DNA from: Kingdonia uniflora
Lineage: Eukaryota > Streptophyta > Magnoliopsida > Ranunculales > Circaeasteraceae
Reading direction: 5' to 3'
DNA: 64,000 bases
NCBI GenBank assembly: GCA_014058105.1
Contig: JACGCM010001462.1
Location: forward strand, 496,001-560,000
Positions 37,526 through 47,904 of this stretch are shown here, in pieces. The translations under genes and the position numbers were made by a program. The notes below the pieces were generated by a model. That model saw only the letters and a list, made by a program, of their open reading frames with translations. It was not told where the DNA came from and did no database searches. Numbering within the stretch: the stretch's first letter is position 1; every line of letters begins with the position of its first letter.

Positions 37526-38167
37526 ATGTCTTCCTCAAGCTTCCAATCTAATTCTCAAAACCACTCTCAATCCCCAAATACGAACCAACAAGGAAATATC
37601 TTTCTTCATCAAATAGGCAAATTTGATCCGTCGCAAATGCCTAACACTTCCCAATGTTAAAATCACCATGTTCGCCAACTATTTTTGCCACCTGATAATC
37701 AATTTCAATCTCAAACCCATGGATATTACCCTTATTACCCAAACCAAGGATATTGCCCTCAATTTGATGGGTATACGGGCTCGTACCCTCAACCGGGAAA
37801 TCCAAATTATTCATCTCAAACTTATTTCGCCGATGAAAGTTCGAGTACCACACCGATGCAAGGTACATGGGGTTTAAATTATTTAAATTTTAATACATCA
37901 CCAATTGCATCTCTGGTATTCTCCATAGAACGCAATCCGACTCACACGAGAAGTAATACGTAGACTTATGGGAAGGCAAAGTCTACAAGAAAAATGGCAT
38001 GGACACCTATTATAGTTGATGATGTAGCTCAGGATGAGGAACTCATTCCGGTTCTCACGAGAAGTAATACGCACAGTAAGGCAATGTCTAAAAAAAAGAC
38101 TGCATCGACACCTATTATAGTTGAGGATGTACTTGAGGCTTCAGAGGATATTCATGATGATAAATAA
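37526..38167 (+). pseudogene. PIF/Harbinger ORF1-like protein without Myb domain
   Basis: The ATG at 37526 begins a S/Q/N-rich start (MSSSSFQSNSQNHSQSPNTN), followed by a P/Y/G/Q-rich stretch (HGYYPYYPNQGYCPQF). This looks like the N-terminal region of ORF1 in plant PIF/Pong elements, whose Myb/SANT domain helps the transposase bind and enter the nucleus. Here no Myb-like domain follows; instead a segment ending TPIIVDDV is duplicated as TPIIVEDV (about 95 bp apart), and the frame ends at 38167. Two in-frame stops (37658, 37961). It is convergent with the transposase, 116 bp away. Confidence 0.6.
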
Positions 38168-38283
38168 CAACTTCAGCATTAAACTTGAAAAGAAAATACA
38201 TTACTTTTGAAAATAAATAAACAATGATGGAGACTACAATTATTCTGCCCTTTTCAACTCCACAAATGCGCGACAAGTATATC

Positions 38284-39615
38284 TCATAATTGGAAATAAG
38301 CTCCTTCATTTCTAATTTCACGAACCTTCTGGATGTATTCTGCCATAGTGTTGATCGCGTGTCTTGGATTTAAGTCCTCTTTCCAATTATCCACGGTTTT
38401 TCTAAACTTGGGATCAATGTTCATTTGCCGGATGTAAGTATGACGTTCATCTTTCATGATCATATTGTGTAAGATTATACATGCGTACATAATAATTTAT
38501 AGATCACTAGGTTTCCAAAATTGCGCACCGTTTACCAATATTTGAAACCTAGATTGTAATACCCCAAAAGCACGCTCTACGTCTTTCCGACATGATTCTT
38601 GCATCTTTGAAAAAAATCTTTCGGCATCGTTAGACGGATTTCTTATGGTTTGAAGTGTTTGTTACTTTGGATATACTCCATCCGCTAAGTAATACCTCAT
38701 AGTGTATGACACCGTGCCTATATTATAATTGCATGGCGGCGCAACTCTATTGGACAAGTTGTTGAAAAGCCACCCTTGATGCAAGACGTTCACGTCGTTG
38801 TTAGAACCGGGCACACCAAAGAATGCATGCCATATCCAAAGATCTGAGGATGCAACCGCTTCTAAAATCACCGTCGGGATTTTCTTATACCCGGTATATT
38901 GTCCTGCCCACCCGGTAGGACAATTCTTCCATTTCCAATGCATACAATCTAAGCTACCTAACATCCCTGGGAAGCCTCGCGATCCATTCACTTCTAACAA
39001 GTTTAATGTATCGTCTTCATTGGGAGATCTAAGGTATTGAGTTTTGAATTGCGTTATAATAGTTTTACAAAAAAATTTCAAGCACAAGATAGCCGTAGAC
39101 TCCCCAATCCGAAGGTATTCTTCTTGGGCGTTTGCGTTCGTACCGTAACATAATATGCGAAGTACGCACATTATCTTTTGGTGCGTGGATAAGCCCATAG
39201 TCCTGGTGGTATTTTATCTTTGAATAAAATAGGGGTTCGAAGAAAGTATTTGATGATAAATACGTTAATACACACCTTCGCTCATACATAATCGATGAAG
39301 AAATGAGATACCTTTGAATCTTGGGTTGTCACCGAAGTGATCCCAGTTAAGGCTATCCTCCCCCAATTTATGCTCACGGCTTTTCCGCTTGTCAATCGGT
39401 CCCTTTTTACTACCTCTCAGCCTCCGTGATGATGTCGCCTCTTGCTCTTTTTCTTCTGCTTCTCCCATCTCAATCATAATCTTGCCATACTCGTGCAATA
39501 ACTCAACTTGACGTCGGAATAGTTCTTTGTCACTGGACGATGATGAAGACGATGACTCCCAAGATGAGAGTGACGTCTCAGGCTTGAGCAGGTCAGCAAT
39601 GATTTCGTTTGACAT
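38284..39615 (-). pseudogene. PIF/Harbinger DDE transposase
   Basis: The ATG at 39615 starts an acidic, Ser-rich N-terminus, followed by DSLNWDHFGDNPRF, GLSTHQKIMCVLRILCYGT and the DDE_Tnp_4 core. The catalytic residues can be placed: Asp in GSLDCMHW (about 38948), Asp in GSNNDVNVL (about 38798) and Glu in RKDVERAFGVLQSRF (about 38576). The end reads ACIILHNMIMKDE. About 440 codons, of family length. Four in-frame stops, all TAA (after SEGVY, after PYFIQR, after GVYPK, after PSDL), with the frame otherwise intact from start to end. It cuts and pastes elements with TTA targets. Confidence 0.92.
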
Positions 39616-39830
39616 GATTCAGTGCAATTGATAAGAAATGAAGAAGGCTGAGTTTTGAGATATAAGATGAATGAGTTGATTGTAGAAGAGAGTAGGAGAT
39701 GAATGGGGGTTATAAATAGATAAAAAAGTAGCCATTTATAGCCGTTGAACATCTTGTTGAAGAAGTTTGATCAGGAATAACTTAGGTAAAATAATAGGGA
39801 GCCAAGGATATCTTTTATGCAGGCTTATGC

Positions 39831-40050
39831 CGCGCACTTCTGAACCGCGCGGCAAAAACTAGCCGTTTGAAAATCTTTAAATCTTAGTCGTCCTCGTGGT
39901 TTAATCCTAGACGTTGAAGTTACGTGCAATTAAGAACTGCGCTTAATAGGAACCATTGGATGGGAGAACATGTGTTATCATCTTAGGGGAGAAGTGTGTA
40001 CGCGCACTTCTGAACTGCGCGCTATGGCTATGCGCACTTCAGAACCGCGC
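39831..40050. repeat. Right subterminal palindromes of PIF/Harbinger
   Basis: Four copies of the GC-rich motif CGCACTTCTGAACCGCGCGG and variants (39831-39853, 39924-39942, 40001-40022, 40031-40050), mirroring those at the left end. Beyond them the terminal about 150 bp is rich in TTCACCCT and CCACCCT, as at the left end. Confidence 0.7.
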
Positions 40051-40227
40051 GGTGTGAATTCACCCTCAATCTACCCTCAGGGTGGAAAACCCACCCTTGG
40101 ATGCATTTTGAGAGAGCCACATCTCGTATTCACCTATCTGCTGGGAGGCGAATTTGGTGGAAAAGAGGGTGGATTTGGAATTCACCCTGCCATGTCAGTG
40201 TATACCTAGCTGTTGTGAGTGCTCTTA

Positions 40228-41034
40228 TAGATCAGCTGAAACAAACCCTTTGTAGATAATCAAACCAAAACCAACCCCTTTGATGCTATAATACCTACAT
40301 GTTCAAGTTTAACTTCAATCATCAATTCCACAAATTCAAACCTAATTAGAATCAAATCACAAAGGGTTCAACCTCGATCTCCCTTTTCTAACTCAAATCA
40401 ACACAAATCAAAATCTAGAGAGAGGGAGAGAGATCATAATGGGTAAAACTTACGTTTTCGTTAGCGGAGCTTCTCTTGGGCAACAAATCAAACAGTTCTA
40501 ATACGAGGTGAGATTGAAATTCAAGTGTAGTTTGGGACCGATCGAAGTTGGTTGCCGGGAGAGATCCCTACGAGTTCATGAAACCCTAGAATCTGGAAGA
40601 AGCTTTGCCTAAAGTCTTCTTCTTCAAATTGAAAGCCTAAAATCATAAACATACAGATTAGAGATCCTTAAGTTATCAAAATGAGAACAAAAAATCAATC
40701 GCAATAAGAATAAATAAGAGATTAGGGCTTAGAAACTTATAATTTCTCTAAATCACTTCTACTGAGAGAGAGGGAGAGAGAAAAGAAGAAGAAGTTCTCC
40801 TTCAAATCAGTAACGAGTTTATGATTGATTTTATTAAAGGTAGATAGAGATGGAGTTTGATTTGGGAGAGATAAGGGAGAGATGAGATAAAAAAAAGTGT
40901 ACTGCAAAAGCATGATTTTAGTGGGAAAAAAATTGGCTAAGATAGGAGTCATGTAAATTATGCTATAAATGTTCATTTTTAATAACATATATGCTATCAA
41001 ATTTGTGCTATTAAAAGTACTTATTCTTGTAGTG
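40228..41034. other. CACTA right interior and terminus
   Basis: From 40228 to about 40940 there is a purine-rich, 5'UTR-like stretch (GAGAGAGGGAGAGAGA at 40424 and 40765) that could be captured gene leader on the minus strand; no protein family recognised. From 40960 to 41034 come three TGCTAT-type subterminal motifs and the terminus CTTGTAGTG. Confidence 0.55.
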
Positions 41035-41391
41035 AGCTTCTCTAGATGTACACCATTTCTACCCTTGTCGATAGGTTTAGGTTTACTTGTAATTACCGTA
41101 TCCTCTGTCGAGTCAGCGCTTTCTTCATTACTCTGGCTATTCTCTTCAATAATATCCATATGCCGCACTATCCTTCCTATACAATTTATAGTAAATTTGT
41201 AAAAATTTTAACTAAAGGACATCCGTTCTGCCTCATTTCATTATACTTCTAACTAGAGAAGGATTTAAAAAAAAAAATGGGGTTTTGCACTAATTAGCAA
41301 TACTAAATGGTAAAAAAAATAATTATAAATTACCTGATTTAGTCTGACCTTCTTTGTCTGATTTACTATGACCATCTTCCTCAAGACAAGC
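41035..41391 (-). pseudogene. PHO1: PHO1-like gene, exons upstream of the CACTA insertion
   Basis: Two exon pieces on the minus strand. The first (41391-41334) reads CLEEDGHSKSDKEGQTKS and ends at a donor (CAG/GTAATT). The second starts after an acceptor (TTGTATAG/G at 41177) and reads HMDIIEENSQSNEESADST, an acidic linker found in the SPX region of PHO1 proteins, up to the insertion at 41035. The frame continues at 20524. Sequence homologous to the first piece and its intron is also at 51886-52020. Upstream of 41391 the SPX start is missing, so this locus was already partial or has been rearranged. Confidence 0.8.
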
Positions 41392-42924
41392 TCTACGCAA
41401 AAACGTGTAAATACCAACACTTTTGGATAGTAATTTGAGACTTGGCACATGTGTCATACATTGAATGAAAAATACGACTTCCATTTGAAGTCACAATTTT
41501 GGAACCCCTGTCGTTCTAATTTCCTTCCTTCTTATTTATGTCTTAAAACATACTACTGTTTAAGGAGTTATAAAACTATTCTAATTTAGATACTTGATCA
41601 AGTCAATTTCTTTGATTAATAATATACAACTTTAATCCTTTTCCCCAAAAATAAACTCTATTAATTCCCCGCTCAAATTAAAAGATGCGAGAACATATAC
41701 CGTGCAAATCTAAAATCAGAATCCAATCAAGTTGGGATTCCATAAATCTCTCTGAGGTAAGGTTGAAATCTAACTTTCTAATCCATGTATATCTCTACAA
41801 ATTTTTCTCTCACAACAAATTCTATAATTCTCTCTCAAATTAAATACCCAAAAAACCCTAACCTTACGCAAGTCTATCTATATACAATAATTCTGCCACA
41901 ATCTGATCAGTTAAAGGTTTCTCCAACAAAATTTAATCTTAATTGTGTCTTAATTACCCCACTCTTTATCTCTCTTTACATCTCACATCTCTTCCCCTCT
42001 CGGCTTTCTGATAGAGAAGAGGATAAAATCACTTCTAATTTTGAAGGTTTTTATTGCAAAAAGGTATCAACTTGGCAGAGTATATAAGTTCTTCTCTTAA
42101 TTTTTTCTCACGAGTTACTTTGGGTAAAAATTTATAGGTTTCATTTGATCATTTCCCAATTGTAGCTGTATGTTTTCTGATTGAATTGGCAACAACGAGA
42201 ATTGCGAGGAATTATTGAAACCTGGAAAGAGGTATGTATTCTTATGCTTAAGGTTTTTCATTTTTGTTTGTTAATTTCCTCTTAATTTATCATCTTACAG
42301 TATACTAGATTAAGAACATCTTATTAGATTTATTTTGTAATTACATGTTTATTGGATTTCTCTAATGTCATTGATCTTGTGTAAATTATAATAGCAATTT
42401 AAGATACATTTAGGTTTCAATGGAGTCTTGATGGGGTTTGATTAATATTTTTTGGAGCACCTTTATTTATTATCTCTAAAATGATTTATACGTACCACGT
42501 CAGTATAAAAAAAATACAAGAAAAAACAATTATAGATGCCTTAATATTGTAATGGCAGTTTGTTAGGGTTTTATGAAGTGCTAAATATTTTTTAGTGATC
42601 TAATAAACATTTGGAGGTGTAGGCAACTTGAAAAAAGGGTTGCGGCTTTTGAATCACATGAGAGTCCACGTGGAGCGTATGTGCATCATCCTTTTGTAAA
42701 CAATTTTTCCACATCTCAGGTATTTCTTACATCAAGTTTAATTTTTCTTTTTTTTGAAGATGAAGTTGGGGTTGAACCCCCCCCCCCCCCCCCCCCCACG
42801 AATGTACAAAAGTGGCCTCTAAAGAGAAACCCAAGAAAAAGGAGAACTAACCTATCTACTCAAAATATACAACATCACAATCTAATGTTAATTTTGCCCC
42901 TGCCATTATCTCTCATAATGTGAA
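41392..42924. other. Region with gene-like exon signals, not identified
   Basis: The plus strand from 41700 to 42240 looks like a transcribed leader (CT-rich, AAACCCTAACC), with ELRGIIETWKE before a donor (GAG/GTATGT at 42232). A second candidate exon at 42620-42718 (acceptor GTGTAG/G, donor CAG/GTATTT) reads QLEKRVAAFESHESPRGAY. I do not recognise this protein, and no continuation was found. A run of 21 C follows at 42777. Confidence 0.25.
42777..42797. repeat. Poly(C) tract of 21 bases
   Basis: An uninterrupted run of 21 C, flanked by GGGGTTGAA and ACGAATG. Exceptional in this AT-rich DNA, and its length is likely to vary between alleles and assemblies. It has G-quadruplex potential on the minus strand. 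Confidence 0.9.
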
Positions 42925-44290
42925 TGGTCCGAGACTCCAGATATCTATAGAACTGTCCTTGCAGATAAAGAAAGGAGTGTAGAAGATAACAAGACTTTGC
43001 CAGAGAATGTCGGCCATTGTGAGCCAAAATAGTTGCATATTGTAACTTTCCTGTCTATTCCCAGCGCAATATAACTTTGGAAACTTGAGTAGGGTTTTAT
43101 GCTCAAATCCTTGTCAAGAATATCAGCAACGATAGTAGGAATAGAAGTATAGATCACAAAATTGAACATGCTACTCCATTCTGTCAATGCAGATGTCATA
43201 GAAAAGGTTGTGGATAATAAATACCTTAATAACATCAAGTATAAACACAACATTATGGTAGAAGTTGTACAAAACAAAGTAACTAACTCGGTGATAATTC
43301 CAGTGTCCATGCACAATGTGTAAACTTTTCAGAATGCGAAACTATCCCATTGTAAAATCTGATGCCATTACAACTTGACGTCCTTCCTGATCACTAATCC
43401 CGACACCAGCATCAGCCATTTGGAACATTGAAACATCATTAGCACCGTCACCTATAGCCAGTGTCATGTCATCTATCCAGTTCTTAATTTGATCAATAAT
43501 CCCATCTTTTTGAAGAGGAGCAACATGACAACATAGGACGACCTTACATGCAGTTGCCAGCTCAAAAAGGTCTATTTTAAGATCTTTTTCTAAAATGTAC
43601 ACGAGACTATTCCTGCCAATGAGCGTGTATCCATAAGCAGGTACAACAGAAATAAGAGTGTGCACGTTGGGGGATTCACCCTAATGGTCTACAATACCCA
43701 TAGGCTCATCTAATTCACTTACTGTAAAACTAGAAGATAAACTTTGAGTAATAATTGGGATGACAGTATTACAAGCGTCCAATGTTAGGAAAAACTTGTG
43801 GGCGACAATCCTTTCATTTTCAGCTAAATCTTTGTGCATTAATTCCACAAGTTTAATATCAGCATTGATTTCAGAATTAAGCTTCTATCTATTTCTTTCT
43901 ACAACTTCTGTAATACTTGCTTCCTAGAGTGATTGGTCAACAATGTGCAAGGAATTCCCATAATTCTTCCTATGCACAGTGGCTCTTCTAAGCTCTATTT
44001 TGTTTTATGTAAGTGTTCGTGTCTTATCTGAGAAAACATAATGAATCTGTCCTAGGTCCTCATTTATATTAAGTGATCTACACTGAAACCTTGAGTCACT
44101 ACTACTGTCTTACATCTGTTTATCTTCAATCATGAAGTAAGATTGACCCAGCTGAACCAGCTCCATGGTAATATACAAAGATATCGGTATCATTATCTGG
44201 AACACGATAATATAGCTCAAAAATGAGAAAAATATCTCCATGACTAACCCATAAAATTTGTACGTTTTTCAGTTATTCGACCCATTTGTG
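42925..44290 (-). pseudogene. ALA1: P4-ATPase (ALA1-like phospholipid flippase) pseudogene with internal deletion
   Basis: The minus strand reads TM3-4 (MEIFFSF, PISLYITMELVQLGQSYFM), [23 protein letters not shown] (written here in pieces: [14 protein letters not shown], then HYVFSDKT), AYGYTLIGR, LAIGDGANDVSMFQMAD and EGRQVVMASDF, then C-terminal membrane segments (LTEWSSMFNFVIYTSIPT, DILDKDLS) to about 42925. This order is that of plant ALA1-type flippases, which move phospholipids across membranes. The phosphorylation motif is DKTRTLT instead of DKTGTLT (Gly to Arg at 44017), and most of the N and distal P domain, more than 200 residues, is missing between 43605 and 43600. A Gln to TAG stop precedes GESP. 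Clearly non-functional. Confidence 0.88.
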
Positions 44291-44299
44291 TAGTATATT

Positions 44300-46255
44300 T
44301 TTTTGTACTCATTTGTTATTTGATCAGATTTCAATATGCTCTCACTTATACGTTGCCAACTTCTAACATCCTTGAAATAAGTCACATATGTTTCTTACAC
44401 TTTGCCCATTCAGTGAACCATGTTTGATATTCTTTACAACCAAATCTATTTTTGTTTTTTTCGCTGAGCTCACAACATCGGTGAGAGTTGAAAATTGAGA
44501 GTTGAGAGCTGTTCCGATTTTTGGAAGCTGATACTGTAATAAAAGAATAAAAAGAAAAGACATTCCCCTTTCACTCCACCAATGCCTCCCAAGTCTTATA
44601 GTATACTAAAATAAAACCTACAAAAAATGGTGCAAATATACATACAAAAACAGCTTAATAATCAAACCCATCCGTCTAATTATTGGGCGTCAACTTTTAT
44701 TTCTTTGATCCTGGTATATGTTTTAGCATGATTTTCCATTTCCAGTCCAAGATGTAAACTGCTCCACTGCTGGAGATAGTCATACTATTTAAGATTTTTC
44801 TCTATTTCTTAAGCAATTGAAATTTCTGTTTTCGATCGATTGGATAAGCAGAGCCTCTCATCCCCATGGATGCATGTACCTCACTATCTTCACTATACTA
44901 AAACCTACCTTTCCACCATAAGAGTTTTAACCTCATCATCCACTCCTCATATTCTCCCTCCATGTTTATATTGTATTGTATGCATGAGTTGTGTTGAATT
45001 GGAGGCCCTCAAGTATAAAATAAAATAAAAAAAGTATAATTATGGCAGCATAGGCTAAAAACATAAAAGTGAAGAATCACGTAAAGAAGAAAATAACCTC
45101 ATGCACACATAACTTCATTCTATTGGACATTTATCTAGTGGGCAATTCTTTATCCTGAAAGTGGAGTTGTAGGACCCCATCTACAACCTATCATGAAGAA
45201 AATGACAAGAGGTAAGGTATGATAGTTGTTTATTGCTTATGTCTAACTATGAAAATCTCCATGAACAATTATCCCAATGGGTCATGTGTTAAAAATACAT
45301 AAGGATGACACTCATACTTTAGATATGAAGGTGGTGATTGATTATAAAATCAAGTATTCCCTGGTGAGAAGGCATTGTGATTTTAAGGTTTCGTTTAAGA
45401 AAATATGCTTAGTACTAAATAATTATCTTTAAGTTTTGTCATTAGTGAGTGCCTGATCGGGTGGGGTTATTCTTTATTATGATGAAATATATGTGTAACT
45501 GTTTCAACCCTCAAGTTGCACATTGAAATTAGTATTTTTTTCCTTCTGAAGACCATATATGTATTGTGATTTTCTAAAGCAGAGAACGAAGATCGATAAA
45601 TGGGTTAGAATAAAGGGATCCCTAGAATAAGCCCTTCAAAGTGTGTAACTTTCTTATATATAGATGAGGATTTCTTTTATTTGTGGTCTTTGGATGGTGA
45701 CCCATCTTTTAATGAGATTGGTAGATTAATATGCTGCTCATGGAATTGGTATCAAGTAAGAGGAAGTAGTACATTTGCCCTGTTTTCAGAATTGCACTTG
45801 ATTTTAGCACAAAATTTCCTTATTTATAGATAGCTTTTATTCAAAATGTGTAGATTTTGCAAAAGTACTCATGATGACTTAATGAGAAAGCCAGACTTAG
45901 TATCATGAAACTATATGATAAAGGCAAGTAGGAATCCTCTTTTTTCACAAACCATCTGCACCATAAAAATGAATTCAAGTCAAAAGGGTAGATTTTGGAG
46001 CTGGTTTTAGAGAAATCCTGCTAGCTGCTGTTTATGCTCTTTACGTGGAAACTTGAGAGGGCACTTAGACATAAGTATTATTTTTGCCCCATTTTTCTCT
46101 AAAAGTAGAAATATTTCATTGCAATTATCAAATAACTATTAGTATAACTCATGTGTTTGAAATATGCTTCTTCTTTTGGTATAAATCTCTGTATGGTTCT
46201 TAAACTTAATATTGTTATAGTTTTTATCATTTAATGTTAGCTTTGTACAATTTCT
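44300..46255. other. Long stretch without recognised genes
   Basis: AT-rich. I checked both strands for the upstream part of the P4-ATPase (A domain, TM1-2) and did not find it. No transposon end, tRNA or repeat recognised. Confidence 0.4.
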
Positions 46256-46259
46256 TTTT

Positions 46260-46520
46260 ACTTGTAGGGAAGACGATGCTCACCACCACCTCTCGAGTCG
46301 TCGAGCGACAATTCATGCATATTGAAAGATATGTTTGGCACTAATGTTGCTTAGGGAACTGTGAAGTTTAATATAGCTGCACCTGAAGGGTTTTAAAGTG
46401 TTATAATCTATGAAGTTATTCGCGAAGAGGCGTGTTTGTATGTTGAGAGTCGTACCCTTGGTGATGTCTCTGCTGGTGAAGCCGTAGCTTGGCTCAAGAT
46501 TCATACCATTATCTAGTAAT
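46260..46520 (+). pseudogene. Unidentified coding remnant, perhaps CACTA-associated
   Basis: With stops at about 46351 and 46395, the plus strand reads DMFGTNVA, then VKFNIAAPEGF, then EACLYVESRTLGDVSAGEA and VAWLKIH. The end loosely resembles the C-terminal segment of proteins encoded by plant CACTA elements (a ...VGQAVGSFVAWPK-like ending). The neighbouring CACTA-like subterminal repeats support this, but the resemblance is weak and I would not name it. Confidence 0.3.
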
Positions 46521-46739
46521 GAATTTTTTGTATTTTTTTTAGAATTTAAAACCAACCCTTGTAAGTTGCTTGACATTTCAATTTTTATTTTGGATATTGG
46601 TAAGCTGTTTGACATGATATTTTAATTGATATTTTACTATCTTCTTTTTAATGAAAATTGTTTGTCATTATTGTTTTATATGTTAAGTTGATTTTGTTGT
46701 TTGATTATTTAAAATTGGTGAGGGCTTGCCTGAGGCGCA

Positions 46740-47157
46740 AAAAACAATGAAAAAATTAATTGCAAAATGTAAAAAATAAGGCAGTACCTACAACGTATAT
46801 CTAAGTCATTTTTTCGTGTAACACATAATACGATGTACTTATGTGTTACAAAGTTTTATCAAAATCGAAAATAGTAACAACCCTTATTTATGTCGTGTTT
46901 TATATAATGCTTAATACAACCCTCATGTTAGTCACAAAAATGAAAAAATGTTACGTATTTAGCGACTGATGGCAAAGTCGTTATAATTCGACCAATAAAG
47001 CAACAACTAAATCAGTTGCAAATTGCGGTAAATGCAAAGAATATTACGACTCTTATTTATGGTATTTAATTATGGCGCAAATAACGACGTGCTAATGTGT
47101 CGCAAAAATTGCAAAAAATGACTAAGTCGCATTTAAGCAAATGAGTCGCTTTAGCCA
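46740..47157. mobile_element. CACTA-like subterminal region, end deleted
   Basis: Repeated short motifs around AGTCGC and TTAGCGACT, with AAGTCGTTATAA and GAGTCGCTTTAGCC, occur in both orientations from 46790 to 47155. Dense subterminal repeats of this kind are typical of CACTA elements. No CACTA terminus is seen; at 47158 the sequence passes directly into a PHO1 exon. Confidence 0.45.
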
Positions 47158-47552
47158 ATATCGGTAGCTAGTCGGTTCAACTCCACAGTCCAATCGAAAC
47201 TTCCCTCGAGATTCTCAACCCATACTTTAAAGGAAATCAGAGCATCCATTTGCTTATTCAATTTCACCTTTATAAAACTAATCGACCTTGTTAAACTCAT
47301 CATCTAATCTCTGATAAAACACGAGCTCATATTCACCTCCCTGGTCATGGGACATAAAACACATGGTGTAGTAGTTCTCCTCCCTTCCCCCGCCTTGTTT
47401 CATCGTGTTTACTAGTATAGCTTGATCCTCAATATCTTCAATATGGCTAGCGCAATTAGTACTAGTAATTTTGCAGTGTATTTGCGTTTAAACACTGAAA
47501 GCTCTATATAATGTCATCTTCCTCTTTAGCTCGCCAGCACCGCTGGGGCTCT
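47158..47552 (-). pseudogene. PHO1: PHO1-like SPX exon, copy 2
   Basis: The minus strand reads SHIEDIEDQAILVNTMKQGG, then YYTMCFMSHDQGGEYELVF, then LDDEFNKVD, then (frame kept) LNKQMDALISFKVWVENL. This is the second half of a PHO1-type SPX domain. Relative to copy 3 it lacks about 27-30 bp (the EEVMKEVTF part) and has a Lys to TAG stop before FYKGEIE. It is cut at 47158 inside the following part of the exon. Its outer edge passes at about 47552 into a truncated copia LTR, exactly as copy 3 does. Confidence 0.82.
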
Positions 47553-47885
47553 TCATGACCCACATAGACTATTTATAAGTCGATGATTTTGTCTTGGGGT
47601 CTTGGGCAATGCGTTCATGGGAATTTCTAGTTTATACTAGGTAATTTTTCGTGTCTATTTTTGGGGTATTTATTTATGAGTTGGTTACTCTCTCCAAGAG
47701 TTGCAACTCTTCACAGATGTATGTTTTGAGGCACAACCCTACCAACATGTGCTTTGGTTAGTCACTTTCTCCTATATAAATAGCTATTTTTTGCACTGTT
47801 TGAAATGCAAAAAAAACCCAAATCTCTTTGATTTTTCATTGCTTCCTTTTTGAGAGTAATATCATAGATAGTTTGACAGGCGTAT
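47553..47885 (+). repeat. Truncated copia LTR (left)
   Basis: Matches the full LTR from about 49883 to 50190 (CATGACCCAC, then ACTATTTATAAG). It starts at the same internal LTR position as the truncated LTR at 52501, and is preceded by the same PHO1-side sequence (CTCTATATAATGTCATCTTC). Its end has been lost where the RT remnant begins. Confidence 0.75.
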
Positions 47886-47904
47886 GTGAAAACATTTTTT
47901 TTAA

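Larger units (their letters stand above)
34591..40224. mobile_element. PIF/Harbinger element with transposase, ORF1 remnant and a plant mobile domain gene
   Basis: The ends read GAGCATCCACAACAG and, inverted, GAGCACTCACAACAG. TTA flanks both (34588-34590, 40225-40227), the target duplication of PIF/Harbinger. Between them are: a PMD-domain gene (plus, 35051-36990), a tandem repeat (37107-37415), an ORF1-like gene (plus, 37526-38167) and a DDE transposase (minus, 39615-38284). Seven GC-rich subterminal palindromes sit near the two ends. At 5.6 kb it has the size of an autonomous element, but all genes carry stops. It lies inside the CACTA insertion. Confidence 0.9.
20528..41034. mobile_element. 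Large composite CACTA (En/Spm-type) element inserted in PHO1
   Basis: The left end reads CACTACAAGAAAAACACG and the right end, inverted, CACTACAAGAATAAGTAC. Both then continue to a TAATAGCA subterminal motif. Each end is flanked by AGC (20525-20527, 41035-41037), the 3-bp duplication of CACTA elements. Joining the flanks with one AGC restores an uninterrupted PHO1 reading frame, which is strong independent proof that both ends belong to one insertion. Size is 20.5 kb, or about 7 kb without Tekay B, PIF/Harbinger and the MITE. No CACTA transposase was recognised, so it is probably non-autonomous. It contains a captured eIF2-beta exon and a LINE remnant. Confidence 0.88.

Noticed and set aside
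20254..41391. PHO1 with a normal 20-kb intron instead of a CACTA insertion
   Set aside because: The gap has CACTA termini with an AGC duplication, lacks GT/AG borders, and the frame joins only after removing one AGC.
44363..44563. First transmembrane part of the P4-ATPase
   Set aside because: The minus-strand frame does not match the expected A-domain or TM1-2 sequence in any of the three frames.
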